64,000 nt of DNA from Pomphorhynchus laevis. Lineage: Eukaryota; Acanthocephala; Palaeacanthocephala; Echinorhynchida; Pomphorhynchidae. A model generated the notes under the pieces. It was not told the origin of the DNA, did no database searches, and worked only from the letters and a program-made list of their open reading frames with translations. Location of the stretch: assembly GCA_012934845.2 (NCBI GenBank), contig WNNJ02003156.1, positions 1 to 64,000 of the forward strand, written 5' to 3'. Position 1 is the stretch's first letter. Each line of letters opens with the position of its first letter. Position numbers and translations under genes: made by a program. Positions 1 to 10,559 of the stretch are shown here, one piece after another.

Positions 1-1193
1 CCCCAGGCATTGAGTATATCTGGGACAGATATATCTCTACTCCTGAAGTCTCCCCAAGGCGGGATTGGTTGTGGTGATTGAGTGGCTCCATAATTGTGTA
101 GGGAAAGTGACTCCTCCAAAACTTTGTCAAGGCCTATACTACCAATCCACCCAGACGCTCTATCCCTCCAACAAACAAACTTATCTTTCTTGAATATCTT
201 CCAAAAGGAAGACTGAGAAGGGTCAAGATGAGCAATACTCGCCCTATCCTTACTCAGCTGGAACCAGTATCTGGTACGCCAGTATTCTTTCGAGAGCGTC
301 TGTTTGGCAGAAGAAGAGAGGTCAGGGAGATGAAGTAGTTTAGCTAGGACCTTGAGTTTTGTCGGAGTGGGACTGAAAATACGACCTTTATAGGTAGTCG
401 ATAAAATCGCGGTGGCTTGCGAAGAGAGATAGGAATTAAATCCGGTTAAACTCTCATTGCCAATTCGGGGGAAGCGCTGGATCGCTGCTTGGAAGAAAGC
501 CACCCTGATGGGATCAAAGTGGAATCTTCTACGAAGCAGGGAATCCTCTTCTATCCGCCAACGAATCAGGTCATGAGAGGTGGACAGATGTTGCCGCGAT
601 TGCTCCGTGCAGAAGGGTTTAAGCAACCACTTCTCGTGGAGCAATAGTAAGTCGAGGAGAGAATTTGTTGATGTGCAATGAAAGGTGGGGTACGGTGGTT
701 TATGAATAAGATAACCGTTCCTGGCTCTGCGGAGTGCTGCATTAATCCAACGACCAGTTCTGTCGTTGAAGTCACCTAGTACCATGTCATAGCCGCCATC
801 AATTATCCCATCCAGGAGGTCACGGTTCTTGTGAATCTCTCCTGGACGAATATAGACGTTGGCTAGACTGAGGCGTTTACCGTTCTTGACGAGTGAAACT
901 ACCAAACAAGACAGGGCTGGACACGAGAAGTTTAGAATGAGGGAAGACCTTAAAGAGCATTTAACTAAGGTCAAGAGTCCTTGAGATGAAGAGGAGTGAG
1001 GAGGGGTTATATACGGAGTATAGTGGGTATAAATGTGCTTAGGGATAAATCGAGTAATGTCCTGGGGGAGACGGATAGACCGCGTCTCCTGAAGGACTAT
1101 AACATCTGCGTCTCTACCAGATAGAAGCCTAAGGGCAGAAGCCCCCCCCCCGAATTCCACTGAAGGATATTCAGTGAAAAAGGCTCGGGCTTA
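1..1193 (-). pseudogene. LINE ORF2 fragment with APE-type endonuclease, runs off left edge
   Basis: Reading the minus strand leftwards from about 1,193 gives an apurinic-endonuclease-like domain of a non-LTR retrotransposon. It opens with LNILQWNSGGG, then DVIVLQETRS, then YDMVLGDFNDRTGRW (near 745-800), the usual N-, E- and GDFN-type blocks of LINE endonucleases that nick target DNA. After the endonuclease the frame continues into linker sequence typical of the region before an RT domain, and the RT itself would lie beyond position 1. A run of ten C (1,142-1,151) falls early in the reading frame and appears to shift it, so this copy is probably not functional. The ORF starts directly after the ORF1 stop at 1,198. 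I see I/Jockey-group character from the gag-like ORF1 but cannot fix the clade without the RT. Confidence 0.75.
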
Positions 1194-1197
1194 CTCA

Positions 1198-2440
1198 CTA
1201 TTGTGATGGATTAGTTGGATTGGCAGCCGACAACCTAGACTGGGCCAGTAGTAGGATGGTTACCCCCTTACAACCAGCCACAGCCTCGGGTGCCGTCCCC
1301 TGTGCGACATTATCTTCATTTCCCGGAGACCTTAAGGAAGAGCCTTTAATAAGCTTCAATGGCGGAACTTTAGGGACCGAAGCCCCTCTTTTCTTAGATC
1401 TTTGAACAGCCGGAGATGCAGGAATCGACGGCGCACATAGGATGGAATTGACAAGATTTCGAATCAAGTCCTCCATGGACGCCAGTGTTGTCTTCTTGGA
1501 TTCGGAAATGAGCCGAATGATGTCATGATCCGTCAGTTTCCCAGTATTCTGGTTATTATTGCTAGATGCCGCCACAAAGGATACCGGACGGGCACTCCTA
1601 AAGTGATTTTTATATTGTTTGAAAACTCGACATTTTCTGGACCACGCCGGGTGGTCCAGTCCGCAATTAATGCATTTAGCAGTATTATTACAACGCGTCC
1701 CAGCCAGTAAATCCAGACAAGACTCGGAACCACAAACCCCACAGACAGGAGGGGATTTGCAATTTGATCTCTAGTGCCCCCACTTGTGGCACCCACTACA
1801 GTGGGGGTATGTCAGGTTGTCCTCGTCAAGGATGGTGAAAGCGAGATTGTACCCAAGAAATGGGTTATTACAACTGTTGGAAAGCAAACGAGCCTTGTTT
1901 AACTCTGCTGAGCAGAAGGCCACAGGGAGGGCAGTTATTAATTTTAAATTTGTTACACAGATTTATAATGTCTTCCTCCTCTAATTGAGGAGGGAAGTTA
2001 TTAATATTGAGAGAGGCCAACAGCGGTTTCACCTCAATAGATGCTACGTCTTTATGAGTTTCCTCAAAATAATTGACATAATCGTTCAAGAAAACTGGAG
2101 TAGCAAATGAAATACGAATCATGTTATCAGTAATTTTGACTTTGTTGAATATAATACGATTTCCATATCTTAGTGCAAAGTCTTTTAAGAAATATTTGAA
2201 GAACAAATGCTTTTCTGTTGGTTTTTTAATTGTTACAATGCATAGATTTTGAAGTTTTGGAATGGGGGGGGTAAAACCCCATCAAAAGAAACGTTACTTA
2301 CTTTGTCGGAAGACAATGGGTATACCTTATTAGTCTCTGTTTCCAACGTTGAGATTGAATCGAAGTTAGAATCGTTGTTGCTGTTTCGCTTTGATGCTCC
2401 GTCGCACAAAATTTTACTAACACTGTACATTTTTTTGTCG
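1198..2440 (-). pseudogene. LINE ORF1, gag-like protein with CCHC zinc knuckles, broken
   Basis: This is the first ORF of the element whose ORF2 lies to its left. It seems to begin at the ATG near 2,430 (MYSVSKILCDGASK...), runs through a Ser/Asn-rich N-terminus and a middle domain (residues like IRISFATPVFLNDYV), then reaches two zinc knuckles: CSGCHKWGH and the CxxC block CINCGLDHPAWSRKC (about 1,640-1,800). The tail is basic and low complexity and stops at 1,198. Such proteins coat the element RNA. Several frame changes separate the pieces (ORF segments at 2,233-2,430, 1,868-2,206 and 1,198-1,575), and an in-frame stop lies within the first knuckle. The A/T-tract at 2,430-2,515 lies at its 5' edge. 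Confidence 0.7.
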
Positions 2441-2520
2441 TAAAAAAATGAAATGAAAATGAAAAAATAAAAAAAATGAAAAAAAAATAAAAAAAATAAA
2501 AAAATTAAAATAACTTACAA
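2430..2520. repeat. A-rich low-complexity tract
   Basis: About 75 bases of A runs broken by single T or G (plus strand). A similar tract lies at 3,028-3,080. Together they bracket the nuclease-domain fragment at 2,617-3,015 and may mark element ends or target sites. Confidence 0.7.
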
Positions 2521-2616
2521 TATTAGAGATACAATTGAATGGGTTGCCCGCAAATGGGCCCCAATTATTACTTAGATAACGTTTAATAAAAAGTAGGGGA
2601 TCATTGGGCTTCGGAA

Positions 2617-3015
2617 TCAAGATTGCATAAGACTATCCCTGACGCATGCTGAATTCCCCCGCTGAATTGCAGCACTTATGCGCTGTAAGAAATGGGATTT
2701 TGCCTGGGCGTCGTTTGTAGCTAGCCTCAGTCGCTTCCCAATTAGTTCAAAAAGGGCGGTGGCTTCACATCCTAAGGCGCCGATTGACTCGACAGCTACT
2801 GGGACGAAGCAGCAATATGAAGGATCCAAACATGTATATTTGATCCGTTTCCTGCGTTCGGCTTCAGTGGCCAGAGCTCCAGCACCTGCTGCAGAACAAT
2901 CTACGTGAGACGGAGCTAGGGTGTTCACGCAAGTATGGTCCCATACTAGTAGACGTCCACAGTCCCATGGTACTAAGGTGGCCCCATCTGGTCTCTTACC
3001 GTCAGTTCGGGACAT
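2617..3015 (-). pseudogene. C-terminal nuclease domain of an RLE-type retroelement (family 2)
   Basis: The minus-strand frame of 132 codons reads SRTDGKRPDGATLVPW, then GRLLVWDHTCVNTLAP, then EAERRKRIKYTCLD, then QRISAAIQRGNSACV. This is the pattern of the C-terminal domain in a widespread animal RT family, in which a CCHC knuckle is followed by an RPDG...WD.T...E..K..KY block resembling a PD-(D/E)XK restriction-like nuclease. Those elements use the nuclease to nick the target for reverse transcription. Here only this domain is left; no RT precedes it, since the sequence to the right becomes A/T tracts. The domain frame is open from the RPDG block to its natural end. The older copy at 32,040-34,950 belongs to the same family. 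Confidence 0.7.
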
Positions 3016-3099
3016 ACCACAGATTAAATTTTTTTATTTAAAAAATTAAAAAAAAATGAAAAAAAAAATAAAAAAATGTAGCAGCTTTAAAGCGGCCAG

Positions 3100-5035
3100 A
3101 GATCAAAACTTTACATTACAGATTCATTTGTAATTTTAAAACATTGTTTATCAATTGAACTGCGGTAAACATTAGTATCGTCCATAATTGTTTTGATAAA
3201 TTTCGGCTCATTTCGACAGAGCAGCTCCTATACATTACCTTCAGGTGCGTAGAAAATTCGAATAGACTTGTTTGGCAAATCCCCAAGGCATCTGCGCAAG
3301 TCCCGTCCAAATTTAAATTTGCATTCAAGATTGAAAAATCCACAAGAGCGAACGCTAACCTTAATTTGTTAAACCGCAATCATGTCTACGTATCCATGAA
3401 TGCAGAGTAAATTACTCGCTGTCGAGCGCTTTGAGCCGAATCCGTGGCGTGCTTCACTCCGTAGTCTTTAATTTTTTAGGTCATTATTAAAAGTTTAGAA
3501 TTCTTTTAATATTTTGCACGGGATGCTGATTAAAGAAATTGTTCGATAATTTTTACATAAAGACGTATCTCTTTTTTTGAGTAATGGTTTCATTTCAAAG
3601 ATCTTACAATCGTTTAGAACTAAGCCAGACAACATTGAAGTACGAAATATATTGTACAGTGGTTCAGCCAATGTGTATGCACTCTGTTTTCGGAATAATG
3701 CATGAACGTTATCTGTTCCAGGTAATCAAGATTGTTTCAAACTAAGCAGCTCGTATAAATCATTATGCAGTGATAAAGAAATGTGTTTATAGGTAGTTAT
3801 GTAGATTTATCAACCTTAAGTTTATATTCATGGTTGAAAGATTTAGTTAAATAGGAAGCTAGTAGAGTGGTTCTGTCTTCATCTGATGTTATTGAATCAT
3901 TGGCTATAATGATTAAAGGTGGGAGGTTGAGGTTTAAAGGTGGAAGTTTGAAATGAAAGTTTAACGGCCTGTTTATGTACCCGAATAGTTTCTCATTTGA
4001 CGATTTTTCAGAAAATATCGATTCATATTCACCACGTTTATGACGTTTAATATTAGTGCAAAAATTTCTCGGGGTTTTATAGGTGTTATTATAGTTTGCT
4101 GAGATAATGCAAAAGCTTGTCCACTTTAAGTCATGATACCTTAATAAACCCATCAATCCTTGGTCAAACCTTGGAGGAACTAAACGCTTTTTAGAACGAC
4201 TCAAGGGAGAAGACGATTTAGTAATGCACTAGTGATTTTTGAAAACATCGACCAGGCTGCATTTACACCAACAACTTCAGGTGAAGGATAACAAGTATCT
4301 CGTAGTTCATTGTTTTAAGCATAAAATTCTGCCTGCCATACATGGTGGGTTGAGAACGATTTGTCAATTTAAAAAGTCTAGAGTTAGAATAAATACGCAA
4401 TGATCGTTGCTGCCTATTAGATGCGAAATAAAGAGAGATTGGACATCAGATTTGCAAGATGTCATCGTCACATCGAGAAGCGATTGCGTCGTCTTCGAAT
4501 ATCTTGTAAGCTCGCATATATGTCGAATTGAAGTCATATCGAAAAGGCATTTGAGCAATTGCTGATCATGACGATTCGTAGAGGTTGTCGTGGAGTCATC
4601 CTACTTTGTACCGGGGAGATTGAAATATCCTAATAATAAACAATTTCTGACCCCACCAAGATGATTTCAGCAGCATGCAATGCCGTTGGATGACGGTAGA
4701 GTAGACCGATTACAATATTCGAGACATATCGACTATATAGTATACACTATATGTGTTTTACACTGCTGTCTTTGTCAATTTATCAATAATTGAGCACGGT
4801 AATTTTTCTCGAATATGAAGGACCATTCCGCCTTGACAGCGGTTAGCATGATCTAATCTAAATACCTTGTATTCTGGAATTGAGACTATATCATTGTATA
4901 TCTCTGTGTATTGCCATATTTCAATAAGATCAATAATATTGGTGTTATGTAAGGATGCTATTTTCATGACTTCGTCGAAATTGTTAATAAGACTCCCGAC
5001 ATTAGAATACATTACAATTAATCCTTTTTTAATTT
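3100..5035 (-). pseudogene. CR1-like LINE ORF2 remnant, heavily decayed
   Basis: Pieces of one LINE polyprotein appear in order along the minus strand. The endonuclease start lies at 4,758-5,012 (YSNVGSLINNFDEVMKIA, then RLDHANRCQGGMVLHIRE) and its end at 4,364-4,558 (IGSNDHCVFIL). The linker is at 3,797-4,204 (RSKKRLVPPRFDQG...LFGYINR). RT blocks follow near 3,540-3,720 (PLYNIFRTSMLSGLVLNDCK, KPLLKKRDTSLCKNYR) and near 3,400-3,450 (ARHGFGSKRSTASNLL). The order and spacing match a CR1-like element reading right to left. Frames change many times and the catalytic YADD block was not found. The 3' end is unclear, around 3,100. Confidence 0.7.
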
Positions 5036-6080
5036 AAGATTTTGTAACGACTCGACAGTTTCTAATACAGTTAGGTTGATTAATAGCCATTTTAGCCGTA
5101 CTTTCTTTTGAATTACACAAAAATTTGATATTATTAGCTTTGACTCTCCGTGATTGACACGGTAAGTTCATTGTAAGCCACGCGCAGACGTTCTTTGTCG
5201 GTAAACATGGTAAACTTCCAATGGAAATAAATAAGTAGATTTTGTTATGATTATGAACGAAACAAAACTATATACCTAATTGCATAAAATATTCCACCCG
5301 TTTTTTATTATAATTATACTATGGAAATAAATATTCGTTGTCAAAAGAACACTTAACTATACTATAAAATACCAAAGATAAGCATAAATATTCGTTGTCA
5401 AAAGAACACTTAAAATACCAAAGATAAGCAACAATCATTTGGCATAGAAAATTATTAAAATTATTAGTTTTTTCAGAGACGAAAAAACTGAAAAATTATC
5501 TAAGTTACTAAATTAAAAATAATTGCTAGGATTTCTTACATAAAATAAGATATTTAATATAAGATTCATAAAAATTGGATTTAATCAATTCGCCCAAATT
5601 TGGCCTAAAATTGAGAATATACCTTACGAATTATATTATATTTTCTTTTTTTCTGCAGTGAACCAGCCAATTAAGCCATGCTTTTATGTGCTGTTGAAAC
5701 ATTTTTTTATGAACAATTTATTAAAAATAAACATATTAACTTAGGTTCCCGCAAATGGGCCTCAAATTGAAATTTACGATCCCAGACTGGGCAATATAAT
5801 ACAAAAAAGTTTCTCAATGTGAAACAGTAGTTAACTCTGCCATCCGAATAGTCGCAGAGATCGTTCTTTGTGCGCTAAAGCATAATCGCCTTCGTATGTT
5901 GAAACATTTTTTTAGATAAAGATAATTTATTTACAAAGCCAGCGCAATTGAGTCACAAATAAAAAAATAAAAAATATTACTCTTCAACAATGTTTATTAT
6001 ATTTTCTTGATTTTGTATCACCATAGTTCACGTGGAACAAAAATTTTCACTCTTGGTGAACGAAAGCAGCGTGAAACCAT
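5036..6080. other. AT-rich stretch with a short tandem duplication
   Basis: No gene was recognised here. At 5,326-5,430 a block of about 46-58 bases (containing TTCGTTGTCAAAAGAACAC) is duplicated in tandem with small differences. At 5,748-5,761 the 14-mer CCCGCAAATGGGCC occurs; the same 14-mer is at 2,547-2,560. In both places it lies on the downstream side of a minus-strand RLE-element fragment, so it may be part of a 3' tail. Confidence 0.5.
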
Positions 6081-6082
6081 TT

Positions 6083-6432
6083 TCAACAAATGCTCAAATT
6101 ATTTCGCAACTCAGAAATCACATCAGCGTAGGATTCGCCACTATTGACAGATAGTTTGTGTGCTAGTGTTCGTAGCAAACCAGAAGCAGATGGTCCAATT
6201 GCACCATTGGTCGCCATTATAAAGGGACAGAAAATACTACGATCAATGTCAATTATTCTTTCCTCGTATTTTGAACGTTTTCTCTTCTCATGGTAATGAA
6301 ATACCGACTCTATTGATTTCGATTGAGAGGATGAAGCATGATTATTAAATAAACTGACGTCAACAAACGTCCGCTCCATCCTTTCTCCGAACAAGCCACT
6401 GCATACTATATCTGCACGCGCTGCACGCGCTG
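6083..6432 (-). pseudogene. C-terminal nuclease fragment of an RLE-type retroelement (family 1)
   Basis: The minus-strand frame reads RADIVCSGLFGERMERTFVD, then FHYHEKRKRSKYEERI, then a conserved tail ending near 6,083. This matches, block by block, the last ~150 residues of the intact protein at 56,534-59,452 (ARLDVVCSGLFG, FEYHEKRKISKYGERI), so it is a 5'-truncated relative. It holds the R.D, D.V and E.K..KY positions expected of a restriction-like nuclease. The 5' junction abuts a short (TAA)4 run at 6,435-6,446, echoing the ATT/TAA repeats around the intact copy. The alignment is by eye; similarity is clear but far from identity, so the fragment is old or from a sister lineage. Confidence 0.75.
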
Positions 6433-7088
6433 AACATTAATAATAATAATGTGTTGACAATCCAGAATATAAATACTCGCACGGAAAATGCTTTACACAA
6501 AATATTTGCAATGAAATATTCTGAATGTAAATTTAAAGTGGGGATAAATTGAAAAGCTTTTTATTTGAAAATGTGGTAATTAAAAGACAGCTATTTTTTA
6601 TATAATTAAAATTGTTTGAGGACCTACAATTAGTGACACATTACTAGATATAAAAATACAAAATAGTTAGGAATTCATACTCATCGTATTGAAGAACGAG
6701 CAAATTAATAGCATACACAATTTGATTGTTCGAGATTATATGAATATTTAATCTATATAATTAAGTATTTTATATACTTGACTTCGGTATGCCATGCTAC
6801 TCCCCAAAATTATTAACTTTATCGAACGGATTAAAATGCATTTTCAGTTAACAAAGCAATATTTAAGAAATCATTTGAAAAATACTTTTGAAACCAAGTT
6901 TGCCATAAAATTTAGCAAAACGGCGATTTAGATTGTAAAAGTTAAAAACCGTTCAGCATAAAAATACTAAAATATAACCAACACCTGCGTTAATTTCGAT
7001 TATAAAAATGTAGAAATGCTCTGAAAACATTGATATTAAAACAAAGATAATGCAAAACCACATTATTTAGTAAACAAAATAACGAAAT
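6433..7088. other. AT-rich upstream region of biotin ligase gene 1
   Basis: No coding sequence or known repeat was recognised apart from the short TAA run at 6,435-6,446. It should contain the promoter and 5' UTR of the gene that starts at 7,089; I could not pick a convincing TATA box or start site in this base composition. Confidence 0.4.
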
Positions 7089-7670
7089 ATGAACTGTCTT
7101 CGGTTTTTCAAATTAAATTCAATGGTGAGTGTAAAGCATTATATAAAAAGAAGTTATCATGTGGTAGTCCAAGCTGATAATCCTATAACAATCGGCCCAT
7201 TCAATTCTACAGAATATTTCTGTTGTTTGTCGGCGAAAGATTTTGGTAGACAATTAATAGTTGTGGAAAGTCTTAATCAATCTGCCATGCTGTCTAGTCC
7301 ATCATTAGATAATACAATTAATCGATTAATGCAACCTGGTAGATCTGTACTGTTGCTCGTGATAAAACAAAACAATGCTATTGGCCGTAACAATCGAATT
7401 TGGACAGAATCCAGCACACCTGGTAACTCTCTTTCAATAGTGCTCAATGCCAGATTTGATAAAATTACAATAAACAAATGGTGGAAATCATGGCCCTGTC
7501 TACAATTTGTGGGAGCACTTTCAATACACAATTTCATAGAACATCTTCAAAATAATTCGAAAAAGCATAATCTCAATGTAGGTATTAAGTGGCCAAATGA
7601 TGTGTTCATTGATCGATGGAAAGTTGCTGGGATATTATGCAAAAACGAAGTCAATGGGGCAGATATAAAA
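7089..7670 (+). CDS. Biotin-protein ligase (holocarboxylase synthetase-like) copy 1, exon 1
   Basis: This exon encodes residues 1-194 of an enzyme that makes biotinyl-AMP and transfers biotin to a lysine of carboxylases. The N-terminal block FNSTEYFCCLSAKDFGRQ resembles the segment before the catalytic domain in eukaryotic ligases. Near residue 95, QNNAIGRNNRIW aligns with the biotinyl-AMP loop (GxGR...W of the family; the first Gly is Ala here). IKWPNDVFID (residues ~166-175) and KVAGILCKNEV are the substrate pocket and catalytic-Lys motifs. The exon ends AAA|GTGAGT in phase 0 at 7,671 and its continuation is at 12,905. The ATG at 7,089 is the first in frame. At about 316 residues in all, it lacks the long N-terminal extension of vertebrate enzymes. 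A second ligase lies at 27,869. The basic N-terminus could be a targeting peptide (inference). Confidence 0.85.
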
Positions 7671-7929
7671 GTGAGTATTTTAAAAAAATATTTTAAATAT
7701 GTATTTTAAAAAATATATATTTTTTAATTTTTTAAATAAAAAATGTGAATGAAGAAATGTTTTTAGAAATTTCTGGCTTTCACTCCGGAAATTGATTTTT
7801 TGAAATATTGTAAATCTTTTGGGACTATAGAACTGGTTGTTATTCATTTACTATCACCCTCTTCTTTTTAATGAATATCAACAAATTCAATCCTTGATGC
7901 CTTACTAATTCATCTGAAGTGGTCACTCA

Positions 7930-8342
7930 AACCCTTCTGATTACTCACGCAGGGTAGATGAAATAAAATAAATTATTTTCATACTTCAGTTAGACGCTGT
8001 ATCAGAAACAATTTGTAGACTACTGTAGTATGAGAATTTAAAACAGTCTGATGACTCCTCACCTCTAAAAGTAACAACTCGGAATCAACGGGAAAGATTT
8101 ATAAAACGCGAAAATCGTTACAACAAATAATCAATCAATTGGATCAAAAGAGATTTGGATTCAATTGATTCAATAAATCACTTTTGATTCAATTGATTAT
8201 TCACTGTAATTTGGCGAATTTTGGATGTTTTGACTCTTATCTTTATTTTTTCTTGATTTTTTACATTTAAAAAAGAGCGACAGCGCTTAGCTGAAATGTT
8301 GAAATAAATAATTTATTTCATCAATCCTGGGTGGGTAATCAA
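7930..8342. repeat. Inverted-repeat element, about 0.4 kb
   Basis: The segment near 7,935-7,975 (ATTACTCACGCAGGGTAGAT then AT-rich) reappears inverted near 8,298-8,342 (ATTTCATCAATCCTGGGTGG then GTAAT). The inner right side carries GCTGAAATGTTGAAATAAAT, which resembles tails seen in Penelope-like elements. It may be a MITE or a terminal repeat of such an element. No ORF was seen inside. Confidence 0.5.
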
Positions 8343-8379
8343 ACTAAGCCTATTAGCAGTCAGTTAGTACACCTATGCA

Positions 8380-8880
8380 ATTCTTAATTCGATTCATGGT
8401 TAATAGACTGGATTGCGGATTACCTTCATAACAGAAGGTTATATGTTCGTCACGATGGATGTCTTTCCTCACCCATTTCGATGACCTGTGAGGTTCCACA
8501 TAGCTCTGTTCCTTCACCCCTATTGTCACGTAGTATTTAAATATGCTTTCCAATGTGATCCATTCGTTGACATTCCTGATGTACGCTGACGACTTAAAAA
8601 TATAAAAACCAAATTACATAGTTATTGGATGTTGACTCTGTTCAGTCTGATCTCAACATGATTCACTCGTGGCACATACTCATGAGCTCATATTGAACGT
8701 AGCTAAATGTGCTCATATGCATATTGGCCGACGTTTCCTGGATACACAATACTATATTGAAGGAGTGATGATCCAAAAAGTCGAAAAGTTCACTGACTTG
8801 AGTGTGGTGATCCCGAGCAAGCCGCCAGCTTGGCATGCTACTGTGTGTATTGCAGAGCGTTACTGGACCTTTCGTTAGTA
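8380..8880 (+). pseudogene. CR1-like LINE RT fragment
   Basis: Plus-strand frames give LTFLMYADDLKI (the RT catalytic motif, near 8,560-8,600), a broken upstream block resembling the VPQGSVLGPLL motif, and NVAKCAHMHIGRRF with KVEKFTDLSVVI downstream. The last part parallels NVSKCAHLHFG...VRDLGII in the LINE at 44,620-45,350, so both belong to one CR1-like group. Only about 500 bp remain and frames shift between blocks. Flanks are cut off on both sides. Confidence 0.65.
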
Positions 8881-8889
8881 AGACCTCCA

Positions 8890-10480
8890 ACTATGTCTAA
8901 ATATCATATTTTTCTGGCGAGAAAGACGTTGTATATCTTTGGATCATGTTGAACCAAAATACAGCTACCAATTTCCGAGCTTCGTTTGATTGTTCGGTAA
9001 TTCCTTTCAATCACTCCGTTCCCCTTTAGACGATATGAGGCTCTAAATCGCATCACGATTCCTCAATTGTTGCAAAGCTCTGCCATTTGATCTAAATGAT
9101 GTTGAATTGTCCATCAAAAACTCTCTTGGCAATCCGGAAGTCAATATCATTTTGATTAATTTCATTCACATGTCATTAAATGCTTTTACGACACAACTAA
9201 TGCCATATAGCGTAACAATTCGGCCCCTATCAATTATTGTTAACACACGGTCTGGCATTGTAGTGTGGAGCATTGATTGCTAGTCTTGTTCATGTTGCCA
9301 AAACTCCACAACTATCAAGGAAAAACATTCTTCGGACAGGATCGATGAACTAAAATATCAAAAGTGTACAGAAAAGTAGTCAGACGCGTCGCGATCTATG
9401 ACGCAAATGCTGGCCAATGACCAAACATACAGAGCGTCGATTCGTAACGATGGAGGCCAAGACGTTGAGGTGGACTGCCGGAGTTACACGTGCTGATCAT
9501 TTTCAGAACAATGATTTCAGGGCAAAATTTGGTGTAGCGCCGAAATGCTACAAGTTACGCGAAACTCGATTACGGTGGTACGGTCACGTCCTCTGCGCTG
9601 ATAAAGACACATTGAAAAAGGAAGGAAAGCGCCCGAGAGGAATACCAAAGCATCGTTGGATCGACATCATAAACCGTGATTTAGCTAACGTCGGCCTGCA
9701 ACCGAGAGACGCCGCAGACCGCATGAAGTGGAAAAGGTATTTAAAATTAGCGGACCTCGCCACCATACGGGACAAACGCTGAAGAAAAAAATAAAGAAGA
9801 TCGATTAACTGAAATATTTTGCATTATCTCACTACTTTAGCACCTTCATCCAGGCTAATGTTTGATCGTATCAGTCTGACTAAATACAAAGTGCGCTCCG
9901 TACCGAAATGATGCATGTTGTGAAGTTTTTTAAGATCAATAGCTTCCCAGCAGTTCTTAAGGTTGATGGCATTCATTACCTTTGCAAGGTTGAAAAAATG
10001 ACACGAGTGAGAATATCAGCCTTGTTTTTAGACAAATGCACACATTGCCAGCAGATTCTTAACCCGCTTTACATTTATTACTGTGCATCAAATCGACAGT
10101 TATCTACGAATAAATATTTCAGATGCTTGTCTCGTATGCAAGCGTTTCAACCCGGAAGTTTTAATATTTAGCCATCACAGTACCGTCATCGAATTGTTTC
10201 ATCACAAGTCATGTAATTTTCATTTCAATGAAAAGTTTATTCCTTTTAATATAGCATCGGGTCTTCGTTAGTAAATCTTTGAATGATTTTGTATTATTTC
10301 GTTATACCCTCTTCTCCAATATTATCATTGCACGCTTTCCACATCGCGAAACTGAATAAAACTGCAAGTGACTCACAACCGCCCCCAACGGGAAAATGCC
10401 CAATTTGATTCCACATAACAAGAATAGCTGGCGTCTGGTCATTGGTTAGTATGAATCGATTCATATGGAAATAGGTGATC
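8890..10480 (-). mobile_element. Ty3/gypsy-like LTR retrotransposon fossil, internal part only
   Basis: The minus strand carries recognisable pieces of a Ty3/gypsy-like pol region: a block resembling the RNase H/RT connection near 10,320-10,440 and an integrase-core stretch near 9,020-9,130 with the family-type motif NGVIERNYR. No LTRs, gag or envelope were recognised. The element is broken many times over and old. It is interrupted by the RTE-type LINE 3' end at 9,363-9,782, which therefore inserted later. Confidence 0.55.
9363..9785 (+). pseudogene. RTE-clade LINE 3' end (C-terminal domain of ORF2)
   Basis: The frame at 9,417-9,782 reads MEAKTLRWTAGVTRADH, FGVAPKCYKLRETRLRWYGH, then GKRPRGIPKHRWIDII, and ends ATIRDKR before the stop. 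This is the signature C-terminus of RTE-type non-LTR elements known from nematodes and arthropods. The upstream part (KVYRKVVRRVAIYD, from 9,363) is in another frame, so one frameshift lies near 9,400. The copy is 5'-truncated, as is usual for LINEs, and sits inside the gypsy-like fossil. Confidence 0.75.
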
Positions 10481-10559
10481 CTCTACAAAATTCTAGTTAA
10501 TTGTTGCTGCTATTAAATATCGACAATAGAAAAACACGACCTGAAGTAGATATGCATTC

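Noticed and set aside
1220-1405. Plus-strand 61-codon frame
   Set aside because: It overlaps the minus-strand LINE ORF1 tail and shows no protein features of its own.
9908-10271. Two overlapping plus-strand frames (87 and 62 codons)
   Set aside because: They are antisense to the gypsy-like fossil and have no recognisable protein features.
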